Below the pieces are notes generated by a model, which was not told where the DNA came from, ran no database searches, and saw nothing but the letters and a program-made list of their open reading frames with translations. Shown one piece after another: positions 32,244-42,010 of a stretch of DNA of 48,794 bases. The first letter of the stretch is position 1. The number at the start of each line of letters is the position of its first letter. The DNA lies in assembly GCA_027604705.1 (NCBI GenBank), contig JADHYV010000107.1, forward strand, positions 754-49,547, given 5' to 3'. A program made the translations under genes and the position numbers. Source of the DNA: Allomyces arbusculus. Its lineage: Eukaryota > Blastocladiomycota > Blastocladiomycetes > Blastocladiales > Blastocladiaceae.

Positions 32244-35110
32244 ATGGAGACCAGCAACGATGTCGGCAAGCAGCCAGAATCCAGCAAGAAACCGGCCGAG
32301 TCCTTTGTCGATATCACGAAATGGCTCGAGACCGAGACCAATGGTGTGTGCACTGCCGATCAAGAACCGCAGTTGGTCTGAGCGCTGATCAGTCCGACAC
32401 GCCCGCTAGCCTTGCCCACGGGCCACGTCGTGCGATCCGACTCGTTTCTAATGATCGACGCCATGATGGCCATTGAGATCATGACGCCCAAAATGGACGC
32501 GGGTCTCGTCACTCTCGAGGATCTGCGCACGCCCGTTCTCGACCGTGCCTGGGTCGAGGCCACAGCCGATCGGCTGGCCGCGTCTGAGCATGGCGATCGC
32601 GACGTTACGGCGACCATGGTCGCGCTGCTCCTTGCCGAAGTATGCCTTCTCCACCTCGTAACGCCCGGCCAGAAGCGTAACTGATCACCACCCTCACCTC
32701 CCCCTGATAGACGTCGTTCCTGTACGGCCTCCCACTCGCCGACACGCTCTTCACGTGCGCCTACGTGCAGCACGTCGACGCGCTTGACGCCTTGGCCACA
32801 GACCATCCGGCCATCACCGCTCTGCGCGCGTCGATCCGCGGCACGATCAAGCTCGCCGGCGGCGTCGTGACGCTGATGCGTCAAGCGGGCGTCTACGAGG
32901 ACGAGGACTTCTCGACCGAGGCGCACCACTTTGACCTGTTACCCGACGTGCGCGAAATCGACATTGTGGCCGACCTAGTGGCCGCGGAAAAACGGGTCAA
33001 GGGGACCGACTTGGCTCCGCTCATTGCCCTGCATCGGCATGCGCTCGTTGCATTTTCGCGCGTGTCGGTGCGCGATATGGAGGCCGCGTCTGACGCGATT
33101 GGTTTATGGCGGCGCGCGCTCGAGACGGTCCGTGACCAGGTCGTGCCGAAAGTCGAGTTGGGTGGGGACGGTTGGTGGGCGTGCGGGTTCAACCCGCGCG
33201 CGAACCGGAAACTGGTGGTCGGGTGCCCGCCGCGCAATATCAAGTTGATGGCCGTCGATGCGGTGCGTTCGCTTGTTTTTACCCTCCTCGGTGCGCGACT
33301 CCTAACTGACCTGCTCCCATGAACCCTCAGGCCCTCGATTTCTGGTCGATGCTCACCACCCACTTCTCGATCCTTGCCTCGCTCCCGCCTGTGATCCGCG
33401 CCGTCGACATTCTCCCGCTCACGACCTACCTCTCTTCCACCCCGTCCATCGGGTTCACCGCGATCCCGCGCGCTTTACTCCAATACGTGCTCCTCGCACA
33501 CGACCTGCGCATGCTCGGCACGGTCCCGTTCTCGCAATGGGTCAAGCAATTGTGTGCCGAATCTGCCGACCCGCCGTATCTGACGCCCATGGCGTGTGGA
33601 CTCGTCGCTTCCGTGGCCGTCACGGACGCGCGCGCGCGTGCCATGTTGGCGAAACAAGTGGACGAGCGCGTCGCGCCCGTATTGCGCACCGTCTTCCAGA
33701 CTCTCGATCGAAACGTCTTGGACCTGTTGCGATCAGCACTACATAATCCGGCGCGGCAGCGGCGCATGGTCGCCAAGATTTTCAAGTACTTGGACCAGAC
33801 GCAGGCCGCGGCCGAGGAGTGGGACACGACGTTGCAGGAATTGATGCGTGAGGTACCGTTCCATCCCATCTCTCTTCACCTCTCCCGACTCTGCATCTCA
33901 TCCCCAAATTTTATTAGACCGGCGACCCCTTCTACCTGACCACCTTCACCTACGCCCTGAAACTGCGCGCCATGGTGCACTACATCGACGTCGGTGCCTC
34001 GCTCGCTATCTACGCGCCGCGCGAACTCCCGGCGCTCTACTACCACATCGACCATCTCCTCTCGGCCCTCGGATCCGCCCTCGACAGGCAAGCGCGGTGC
34101 GCGACGTACGCGCACTTGCGCGTCGCGCACGCCCTCGACGCCGTGCAATCGCGTCCCTCGTCCGCGCTCCGGAAGCGCGCGGGGAAGACCAAACCGGCGC
34201 CGCAGTTCGCGGCGGTGGCCACGGATTTGCTGGCCGACCCAGAGTGGCGGTGGATCGATGCCCGTAGGGCCATGGCTGCAGGGATGTTTTTGATCTTGGC
34301 GGTCACCGGGGAGCCGTTAAATGAGGAGTTGGGTGGGGACGGGGATACGCCACGAACGGCGGGGAAGGGGTACGGGTGGCGACTGCAGTACGCGCAGCGG
34401 TTCCGCGCGCTGCATGCCGCGGGCACGCCCGAGCCGAGAACGGCGGATGTGTATTTGGCCGATGTGAACCAGGCTGTACGGACTTGCTTTCGTTGATTTT
34501 GTTGCTGGATGAGGACTGACATGGTGCTCGTTGCGGTATCTAGCGCGCGAGCCCGGCGGCCACGCTCGCCGCGGCCTCCGCGCACTTGGTCATGGCGCAC
34601 GCGCACCTGACGGCGCTCGTTTCCTCTGCGGAGCGCGCCGCACAGGCGCTGCATCTCGGCGGGCTCCAGGGCGACTGGGCGCGCGAGCACGCCGTTCAGG
34701 TCGTGCAGGGTTTGCTCGATACGTGCGTAGCGTCGCAGAAAGCCGTCGAACAACTTGGGGCGTACCTCCCGCGTCCGGCGACGCCCGAAACCAAAAAGTC
34801 GCCGCAGCCGCAGCAGAAGGCTCCGGCGCGGCATAATCACGGGAAGAAGGGCGGGAAGAAGGGGCCCACGGGAAAGAAGCGCGGGCCGAGTGCTGGCGGG
34901 AAGGGAAAGGGGAGGCCCGCGGCCAAGCAGCAGGAGAGAGAGGAGGGCGACGAAGAGGGACCTGGTGAAGATGCGGCAGAGCCGCAAATCGTGTGGCCGA
35001 CGGTGCGCGTCGAGTTTGGGCCCGAGTCGAGCGTGTTTGGGCGGCTGGTCGTAGAGCAGCCCGAGGTCGTCGAGGAGAAGGCGGTGGAAAATGCAGAAAC
35101 GAGGACGTAG
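32244..35110 (+). CDS. NAA35: NatC N-terminal acetyltransferase auxiliary subunit (NAA35/Mak10)
   Basis: Scaffold of NatC, the ribosome-associated complex that acetylates Met-hydrophobic N-termini. Six exons (32244-32343, 32410-32639, 32711-33262, 33331-33852, 33918-34475, 34544-35110) with five introns of 65-71 nt give 842 aa; the human protein is 725 aa. Family landmarks: MAIEIMTPKMDAGL in exon 2, FLYGLPLADTLFTCAYVQHV in exon 3, WWACGFNPRANRKLVVGCPP, HNPARQRRMVAKIFKYLDQT in exon 4, and FYLTTFTYALKLRAMVHYID, then ELPALYYHIDHLL, in exon 5. Every splice junction keeps frame and restores these motifs. The C-terminus has a lineage insert rich in Lys/Gly (KKGGKKGPTGKKRG) and then an acidic stretch (about residues 750-805), absent from relatives I know. 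ATG 32244 is the first Met before conserved sequence. Confidence 0.94.
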
Positions 35111-35262
35111 GAGGGAATGTATGGCCAATATGGACAGATTTTGACGAGTTGGTTGGAATCGGTTCTGGTAACGACAACATGAGCGTGCATTCTGCCTGCT
35201 CCTCGAGGCGAACAAGCCGAGTCGATTGTCCCACATCTCAACTCCAGAAACCGATCATATTT

Positions 35263-35832
35263 TCATACGTCGGCAAGCTTGGCGAGGATCGCGGCATGAA
35301 GTGTCGCGCGGTGCGCGTCGCCGCCTACCGTATCGAGAAGAGAGTCCATGGTCTCAAAAACGCGACCGACAAGCGACGCGCGATCTGGGTCTCGCCTTTC
35401 CGCGTCGCGAGCAGCAATCTGAAACAGATCGAGGAGCTGGGACGGGATCAGTATCGGCGATCACGCACCAGTCCTAGCCAAAACAAGGAAGTGAAAGCGT
35501 ACCACAAACCCATGCGACGCGAGCTCGACATGAACGCATGTCGCAGCCGCTTCACTTGCAGGCACCATGGCTTGCACGCTGGGCGGCGCCGTGGCCAAGA
35601 TGCAGTTACCGCGCTTTGCGGCGGAGTTTTCGCGTGGGGTAAGTACGGTCGGGTCTGCGACGCGTGCGAGCACGTTCTCCACCAGACAGGTATGATAGTA
35701 GTCGAGAAATTGCTGGAGTTTGGCGTTGACGGCCGCGTCGTCATGCGGATGGGTTGCGGAGCCAGGCGGGGATGCAGGGCCCGCGGAGTCGGGCGCCGCT
35801 GCGCTTGCTGGTGCCGGTACGTTGTCAGTCAT
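35263..35832 (-). CDS. small unknown protein, two exons
   Basis: Exons 35832-35503 and 35436-35263 joined over a 66-nt intron (GTACGC...GTCCCAG, branch ATACTGAT) give 167 aa. An Ala/Pro-rich start (about 35 residues) precedes KLQQFLDYYHTCLVENVLAR, PTVLTPREN, a central conserved-looking stretch, and the helical exon 2 (LLDLFQIAARDAERR, RVFETMDSLLDTVGGDAHRA, LHAAILAKLADV). The splice-site pattern matches all neighbouring genes and the frame is preserved, which supports a real gene. No family is recognised. It is convergent with NAA35; the stop codons are 152 bp apart. Confidence 0.65.
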
Positions 35833-36382
35833 CTTGCTGCTGGTTGCTCGCGGTGGTGACGGTCGAGCAAGATCAAGCGATGGATGATGCTGACGAGAGA
35901 GTGCCAGAGGCGAGCGTCGCGCTCACGTGCACGTTTTGAAGAGTGATCACCGCCGGCTGCGCTCAGATGCCTGCTTGGTGCGACTCCGATTACTTGATTT
36001 CCAGCACGACAAGTCAAGTGCCACTCGCTGCAAGGCATGCATCCAACATTTCCGAGTTCAACAATGGCCCTGAAGGCCCAAGATCAAGCGATTGTGAGCA
36101 GGGCCGTCCCTGCTTGGCTCGACGACGGGGATTATGCAGCGTCCTGGGCTTGGGGCAGGGCTTGGCAAGCACGGTCAAGGAGTGCTCGCCACGATTTGCC
36201 GTGCCACGCTGTGCTTCGAACCGCCGAGCAGGAAGCAGGCCTCGTCAAGCTCAGCCTTGCGCTCACGACGCATCTGTCGATCTCTCTATCGCTGACCGCC
36301 ATGCCGCCGCGCACATGCGCCCCGTTTCCCGCGCGTAGCCGTAACCTCGTCCACCCGCTCCTGCCTCCGTTCCTTCTCCACC
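35833..36382. other. divergent upstream region, unknown gene / prefoldin
   Basis: 550 bp between two divergent start codons. No other gene is recognised; frames in it lack domains. Confidence 0.45.
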
Positions 36383-36882
36383 ATGGCCGAAGCCGCGTTC
36401 CAAAAGGTCGGTCCGGCTCGCTTCATTCCGAGCTCAGTTCTGTTCGGCTCGCACTCACGACAACCGCGCAAACGCTGCAGATGCTCGAGGAGATTCAGGC
36501 CAAGTCGTCCGAGTACAACCGGCAGCTCGTGCAAGTGCGCACGCAAATCCAGCTCAAGGAACGCGAGCGCAAAGTCTCGGAAATCCAGATCCGAGAACTC
36601 GAGGCTGCCGGCACCAAGACCAACACGTTTGTCTCGGTTGGCAAGATGTTCGTGCTCGCGCAACCTGGGTGGAGATCGCCCTGTGATCGTCAACTGACCC
36701 CTCACGCGACTAGGTTCCTACAAATGCCGCAGCCGACAATCGTGAACCAGCTGCAGATGAAGGTGGCGTCGCTCGCCGACGACGTGGCCGTGCTCACCAA
36801 GAAGCAGGCCTACTTGGTCAAGTCGGTTGCGGATTGCCAGTCGGCGCTCAACGAGGCTATCAAGCAGATGCAGTCGGCATAA
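36383..36882 (+). CDS. PFD1: prefoldin subunit 1 (beta-type)
   Basis: Subunit of the hexameric cytosolic chaperone that hands nascent actin and tubulin to CCT. Three exons (36383-36406, 36481-36647, 36714-36882) with 74- and 66-nt introns give 119 aa, the normal length (human 122). Two long coiled-coil helices (MLEEIQAKSSEYNRQLVQVR and KVASLADDVAVLTKKQAYLV) flank the beta-hairpin segment TFVSVGKMFLQMPQPTIVNQ. The second intron splits the ATG codon of VGKMF with donor GTTCGT, which restores the family sequence; the neighbouring GTGCTC donor would shift the frame. The first exon is only 8 codons (MAEAAFQK). Confidence 0.93.
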
Positions 36883-37269
36883 GGACGGCAGAGATTTTTG
36901 TGGTTGCCATTTGAATACATGACGCAGTTTTGGATCCATCGTGACGTTGTGTTGGAGACGTGTGAACTGTCGCGGGTCATGCTCGTTTTGCTGAGCGATG
37001 CACGGCTTGCGCTAGCGAAATCTAGCGAAACCGAGACTCCAAAACATAATGTTGATTCGAGAAACCAAAATATTCACAAACCGCCGCTCTGCTCGGTTCA
37101 CGAACCATGGCATTCACTCAGACCGCATCAATTGCCGCGTCCACCGTCACGGCCCACGCTTGCGACAAGACCGCGCACGACGTCGCCCTTGATACACCTT
37201 AAATCGGCTTGATCTAATAGCACGGCTCCGAACGTTAGAATGACGGTGACCTGAGCCAAGTAAACGCGA
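36883..37269. other. intergenic between convergent genes
   Basis: 387 bp between the prefoldin and Mago stop codons. It holds two 3' flanks. A 31-codon plus-strand frame starting MAFTQTASIAAS (37107-37202) is too short and isolated to call. Confidence 0.45.
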
Positions 37270-38348
37270 TCACCAATGAACCTTGAAGTGCAGCGAAATC
37301 AGCGAGAACACAAAACACTTGAGGTCCTGCACGAGGTAGTAGAACGCCTTGAGGCCCTCGGGGTCGCTCGAGTTTTGAATGTCGACAAGCGACCCAATCT
37401 TGGACGTCTGGTGATGCCGCGGTAACGGGTCAGCACGGATCGGTGTCAAGACGGACATGCGTGGGGTAGAAGAGTACCGTGAAGCAAATGTGGTCCTTAC
37501 CGGACACGATTTCCAGCTCCTGCTTGCCGTCAATGTTGGGCTCGGGCCAGTTGGCGTCGTCCTCCCTGCACACCGAGAAACAAGGTGCGGTAAGTGAGGC
37601 ATGAGCTCGAGGCCGCGACCACCTCGCTTGCGTGCAAAGTCCAGGAATTCTCCATCGTGATAGTGGGCGCGCTGGCGCTCGCGAGTAAAGATATCCGTAC
37701 TTCATGATTTCCGACTGGGCGACGATTCGCTGCAGCTCCTTGAGAATCATCGGCGACACGTAGGCTGGAACAGGACAGGGAATGGCCCTTCGTCAGTTCA
37801 ATTTGTATCCGCGACCATTCCCGAACCGACCATTTGACCGCGGCCGACTCGTGGGACGTCTGGCTGCACTGCGTCGACGGCCACGAATGGCGACGGGAGA
37901 ACGGCCGACCACACGGCGATCGCGACCATGCCGCGTGACGACCTGCTCCACAGCGCGGCGGCCACCTGCGGTCGACCACACGGCTCAACAGGGTCGACCA
38001 CGTGAAGTGAGCGACCACCGTCCGCGATGACCGACCACTCGACATGGGCAATCACCACGAGAACTGAAAAATTGATCACTCCAGCGTGCCAAAATCACAC
38101 CTTCTTTGCGAATCATCGTATCATTCTTGTAATTCGAGTTGTTGCGGTACCGCAGCTTGCCATTGCTCTGGAACTCGAACTCGAGAAACTCGTGACCGTA
38201 CCGGCCCGTGTGGCCAACGCTATTGCAAAAAACCGGAAACGATGGGGATCAGATCAAATTCCGGTCGCGGGGCGTGAGTGCATATTGGATAGTTTTGCAG
38301 CAAGTTGGGACGTGATTTATACTAGTATCGCACGTAGAAGTCGTTCAT
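37270..38348 (-). CDS. MAGO: Mago nashi, exon junction complex core subunit
   Basis: Partner of Y14 in the exon junction complex deposited on spliced mRNAs, acting in mRNA export, localisation and decay. Five exons (38348-38323, 38219-38101, 37764-37701, 37565-37478, 37407-37270) give 144 aa (human 146). The joined protein shows the near-invariant sequence in order: [108 protein letters not shown] and [11 protein letters not shown]. Introns are 103, 336, 135 and 70 nt; the 336-nt second intron is four to five times the window norm and holds a repeated hexamer (separate entry). The extreme C-terminus (VHW) differs from the usual IKPI. All phases agree. Confidence 0.96.
37812..38037 (-). promoter_or_regulatory. 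CGACCA/UGGUCG hexamer cluster in Mago intron 2
   Basis: CGACCA occurs eight times on the plus strand in 226 bp (37812, 37827, 37906, 37923, 37973, 37995, 38012, 38032), read as UGGUCG in the pre-mRNA. Five copies extend to CGACCAC. They are irregularly spaced, not a simple tandem repeat. A binding-site array is possible; function is unknown. Confidence 0.4.
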
Positions 38349-38539
38349 GACGTTGCCTGCCTTGCTGACAGGACGAAATCGGTGATGTGGTGCCAACAAA
38401 CACAGACTGAATGACTCGGATTGAACTGGGTATCACGATTCTCGTGCTCAGCAGCCGATTGCTCAGAAGCTCTCAGAAATTCGAGTAGAGAATTTTCGGC
38501 AAGGTCTGGAAGGAGCGAAGCCTGCTTCAGGTGAGGGGC

Positions 38540-38555
38540 AAAAACCGATCAAAAA
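38540..38555 (-). terminator. possible Pol III terminator of tRNA-Gly
   Basis: Two A5 runs on the plus strand (38540-38544, 38551-38555) read as T5 on the minus strand, 56-71 nt downstream of the tRNA 3' end. They are the first T-runs of that length beyond the gene. Confidence 0.45.
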
Positions 38556-38610
38556 CAATCAAGACTCTGCCTAAGTTGAATACTGTCACATTTCGCAGCT
38601 GCGGGGAAGT

Positions 38611-38682
38611 TGCGCCGTCCGGGGTTCGAACCCGGGACACCACCTTGGAAGGGTGGGATGTTAACCACTACACTAACGGCGC
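38611..38682 (-). tRNA. tRNA-Gly (anticodon UCC)
   Basis: The complement folds as a complete cloverleaf of 72 nt including the discriminator. The acceptor stem GCGCCGT/ACGGCGC pairs perfectly; the anticodon arm is CCACC-CTTCCAA-GGTGG (anticodon TCC); the T arm is CCGGG-TTCGAAC-CCCGG; the discriminator is A. No intron. A- and B-box promoter elements are intact. Immediately upstream (plus-strand position 38684 onward) sits the LINE array, whose target-site copies are this gene's first 15 nt plus one base. Confidence 0.95.
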
Positions 38683-38683
38683 T

Positions 38684-40025
38684 GTTGGGACCTGGCATCA
38701 ACGCCCGCGGTTCTTGGCGTCCCGGCATGGTCGGACCCGCGCCGGCTCGTGCTGCGGCTCGCCGATGCGGAGCGGTGCGCGGTGGTCATGTCGATGGCTC
38801 TCGAGGGTGTGCCGTTCGCCTCGGCAATTGATTGGGAGGCGACGGGTCTCGCGATTCATGGTGGGGTGCGCCCACTCGCGCGAGTCACGTCGCGCGAGCA
38901 GAATTTGGCCACCTCGTTTCGGCTCCGCTCGCTGTTCGGCCAGCTTGTGACGCGTGTCGTGCTCACCGAGATGCCCGGCACGCGGTACCGGGGTGGGCCC
39001 AAATGTTTGTGCGGCTCCGACGACACGCAGGACCACTACCTCGCATGCCCACACAGTGCGGGCGACCGGGCACGCGTCATTTCGCAGCTGCGCGCCAGCA
39101 TCGCTGCCACGGTCCGGTCTGCATTCCCCGAGGGGATGCGGCGTGGTCTGGGCGACCGTCCTGACCAGTTTGCGCAGTGGCTGCTGCCACACGACCCAGG
39201 CCCTGTTCACCTCCGCCGCCTCGCGTCCACGGCGATCATGCGCGACGACCTCGCCCGGTGGAGAGAGTTGTTCCCAGCCACCGTGAGCGCGTCCCAGGCG
39301 AGCGACGTCGCGCTGCAACTGCCGCGCCCGCGCCGCGTGCTAGCGCTGGTGTTCGACCTGTGCTCAACCGCGGTCCAAAAAGAGCTGCGCCGTCCGCACG
39401 TCCAGGCCCTCGTCGCCAATTCGCCGGTCCTGCCACCGCAGCGGCCGCCCCGTCCAAGTGCACCGCGCCGTGACGGCCGTCGCCATCGTACTACCGGTGC
39501 CGATGCTGTTGCAGCCCCGGCTGTGGCTGCCGCCCCTGCAGCGCCCGCTGCTGAGGGCGCTGCTGAGCAGCAACAGGCCCAAGCACCCCAGGCTGGCCGC
39601 CGTCGTGGTCCGCCACGCCGCCGCTGCTGTGAGCCGCGGTGCGATATCTGTGCTGTGCGCGAGTCGCGCCACTCCCTCACTGCCTGCCGTGCGCGGCTCA
39701 CGGCCCGCCAACGCGTCGCGGATGTTCTCCGCGGCGCCGATCCGTTGAATTTGCCGGGTTGGTTGGGTGGAGGGGGGTGACGTAGCGTTCTGGACCGCGT
39801 GTCTGGGGGCGCTTTGAGCGTCCCCCCTCATGGCGCTCCGTGCGTTCCTGAGGAGTGTTGGGTCCGGGTTCCGGTGGGCGAAGGGTTGGACAGACCAATT
39901 TTAGCGAGCCACCACCACCATGGTTCCCTGAGCGGCCCGATGCAAGGCTTGTTTCGCATATTTATGTCTCCTAGCGGCAATCTTGTCGCACTGCGGCATA
40001 AGGAGTTTGCTAATAAACCTCGTCT
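38684..40025 (+). mobile_element. LINE copy 1, 5'-truncated, CpG-intact
   Basis: Non-LTR retrotransposon 3' portion beginning just after the tRNA-derived target copy. It carries the end of ORF2 (separate entry) and a 245-bp 3' UTR ending AAGGAGTTTGCTAATAAACC, then TCGTCT. CpG density equals that of host genes. Alignment with copy 4 is continuous from about 38686 to the 3' end. The target copies on each side are identical, indicating a recent insertion. Confidence 0.9.
38686..39780 (+). CDS. C-terminal part of LINE ORF2 (zinc-knuckle region), open frame
   Basis: A 364-codon frame, 5'-truncated and so without its own start, runs without a stop from the element's truncation point to TGA 39778-39780. 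It contains the C-terminal cysteine-histidine motif typical of LINE ORF2 (CLCGSDDTQDHYLACPHS, near 39008-39060) and a second Cys/His cluster near the end (CCEPRCDIC, then HSLTAC, about 39630-39690). An Ala/Pro/Gln-rich spacer separates them. The RT and RNase H domains are missing through 5' truncation; RNase H survives in copy 4. It is not expected to be functional alone. Confidence 0.8.
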   Translation, partial: WDLASTPAVLGVPAWSDPRRLVLRLADAERCAVVMSMALEGVPFASAIDWEATGLAIHGGVRPLARVTSREQNLATSFRLRSLFGQLVTRVVLTEMPGTRYRGGPKCLCGSDDTQDHYLACPHSAGDRARVISQLRASIAATVRSAFPEGMRRGLGDRPDQFAQWLLPHDPGPVHLRRLASTAIMRDDLARWRELFPATVSASQASDVALQLPRPRRVLALVFDLCSTAVQKELRRPHVQALVANSPVLPPQRPPRPSAPRRDGRRHRTTGADAVAAPAVAAAPAAPAAEGAAEQQQAQAPQAGRRRGPPRRRCCEPRCDICAVRESRHSLTACRARLTARQRVADVLRGADPLNLPGWLGGGG

Positions 40026-40041
40026 CTACACTAACGGCGCT

Positions 40042-40115
40042 TTTCGCATATTTATGTCTCCTAGTGGCAATCTTGTCGCACTGCGGCATAAGGAGTTTGC
40101 TAATAAACCTCGTCT
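40042..40115 (+). mobile_element. LINE copy 2, 74-bp 3' stub
   Basis: Only the terminal 74 bp of the element (TTTCGCATATTTATGTCTCC to CTCGTCT), essentially identical to the end of copy 1, between two exact 16-bp target copies. Confidence 0.9.
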
Positions 40116-40131
40116 CTACACTAACGGCGCT

Positions 40132-40233
40132 CGCACCACCACCATGGTTCCCTGAGTGGCCCGATGCAAGGCTTGTTTCGCATATTTATGTCTCCTAGCG
40201 GCAATCTTGTCGCACTGCAGCATAAGGAGTTTG
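40132..40233 (+). mobile_element. LINE copy 3, 102-bp 3' stub with shorter 3' end
   Basis: Corresponds to the last part of copy 1 from the CCACCACCACCATGG segment, but ends at AAGGAGTTTG. It lacks the final CTAATAAACCTCGTCT before the next target copy, so its 3' terminus differs from copies 1 and 2. Confidence 0.88.
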
Positions 40234-40249
40234 CTACACTAACGGCGCT

Positions 40250-42010
40250 TGTCAAGTACACACTGACGGCTCTCTTGACACAGAAGCTAGCATGCTGGTG
40301 CAAGGCCATAGATGTACGCCTGCCACCAGGTCCCTTGTTCTCAATGCATGCTGAGTTGTTTATGCTCCTTGTCGCAGCTGACCATGTCCCGCTGGGCACA
40401 CAGCTTGACATGCAGCTTGATTCATGCACAGCAATTGATGGGGCCCTGATGCAAATGCACAGGCCACCAGGTTTGATGGCATGTCAGGTGATCCATGCCA
40501 CTAACACGGATTTGTGGTCTGCACTCCAGCTTGCCAAGTTGGTGCATGGCATTGACTTCAAGTTTACCTGGGTCAAGGGCCATTCTGGTGACATTGGGAA
40601 CAAGACCTCCAACCAGCTTGCTAAGCTGGGCGTGCAACAGGATGCTGATCAGTTTACCACAATCACAGAGGCAGCTGTCAGGAGTGTGTGGTGGAATCTG
40701 GCATTGACACCTGCAGTTCTGGGGGTCCCAGCATGGTTGGACCCATGCCAACTTGTCTTGTGACTTGCTGATGCTTAATGGTGTGCTGCTGTTGCATAAA
40801 TGGCACTTGTGGGCATGCCATTTGCAGTGGCAATTGATTGGGAGGCAACAGGCCTTGCAGTCCATGGCGGGTCATGCATACTCACACACACAATGTTGTG
40901 TGACCAGAACATGGTCATGTTGTTCTGGCTACAGTTGCTGTTTGGCCAGCTTGTGACGTGGGCCATGCTTGCTGGCATGCCAGGCATGCAATACAGGGGT
41001 GGACCCAAGTGCCTTTGTGGCTCTGACAACACACAGGACCACTACCTTGCCTGCCCATGCAGTGTGGGCAATCAGGTGCACATCATTTTGCAGCTCCATG
41101 GCAGTGTTGCAACCACAATCTGGTCCACATTCCCTGCTGGGATGCAGAATAGTTTGGGCAACTGCCCCACCCAATTTGTGCAGTGGCTGCTGCCACACGA
41201 TCTGGGTCCAGTCCACCTCTGCCACATTGCATCCACAGCAATCACACGCAACAACCTCATCCAGTGGAGAGAGTTGTTCCCACCTGCTGGAGATGCATCC
41301 CAGTCGGACAGGGAGATGCTGCAGCCCCCCCACCCATGACACGTCCTTGCACTTGTGTTCAACCTCTGCTCAACTGCAATTCAGAAGGAGCTCTGCCAAC
41401 CCCATGTCCAGGTGCTTGTTGCTGATTCTCCAGTCCTGCTGCCTGGGTGGCCACCCTGTCCTTGCATGCTGTGCTGTGATTGCCATGTCAACCATTGTCC
41501 TGCTGCTGGTGCTGGAGCAGCCACAGCCATCACAGCTTCTGCTGCAGAGGGGGGAGATGAGCAGCTGCTGGCCCCAGTGGCAATGGCCCACTGCTGATGT
41601 GGTCTGCCATGTCATTGCCATCGTGAGCTGCATTGCAGCCTTTGTGCAGTGCACAGGTTGTGCCACTCCCCTGCCATTTGCTGTGCATGGCTCTCAGCCT
41701 GCCAATGCATTGCAGAAATTCTCCAAGGTGCTGACCCATTGAGTTTGCCAGGTTGGTCAGGTGGAGGGGGGTGATGTAGCATTCCAGACCATGTATCTGG
41801 GGGCGCCTTGATTGTCCCCTTTCATGGTGCTCCGTGTGTTCCTGAGGAGTGTTGGGTTCAGGTTCCAGTGGACAAAGGGTTGGACAGACCATTTTAGTGA
41901 GCCACCACCATGGTCCTTGTGTGACCCAATGCAAAACTTGCTTCACATGTTTGTGTCTTGTAGTGGCAATCTTGTCACACTGTGGTGTAAGGAGTTTGCT
42001 AAACCTGTCT
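40250..42010 (+). mobile_element. LINE copy 4, 5'-truncated, CpG-depleted, with RNase H and zinc-knuckle relics
   Basis: About 1.76 kb. It starts inside RNase H (one frame reads HTDGSLDTE at about 40258), continues to FKFTWVKGHSGDIGN (about 40559-40603), then VWWNLALTPAVLGVPAW, where it begins to overlap copy 1. The cysteine motif survives as CLCGSDNTQDHYLACPC (about 41010). Several stops and frame changes break the frame. Compared with copy 1 most differences are CpG to TpG or CpA: the 60 bp at 39001-39060 hold 6 CpGs, the aligned stretch here none. The 3' end is AAGGAGTTTGCTAAACCTGTCT, followed by the decayed target copy. Confidence 0.9.

Noticed and set aside
37107-37202. 31-codon small open frame between PFD1 and MAGO
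   Set aside because: Too short, no homology cue, and in a convergent 3' flank.
40042-40249. Short spaced repeats read as a CRISPR-like or satellite array
   Set aside because: The repeated blocks are LINE 3' ends and tRNA-derived target copies; this is a eukaryotic nuclear context.
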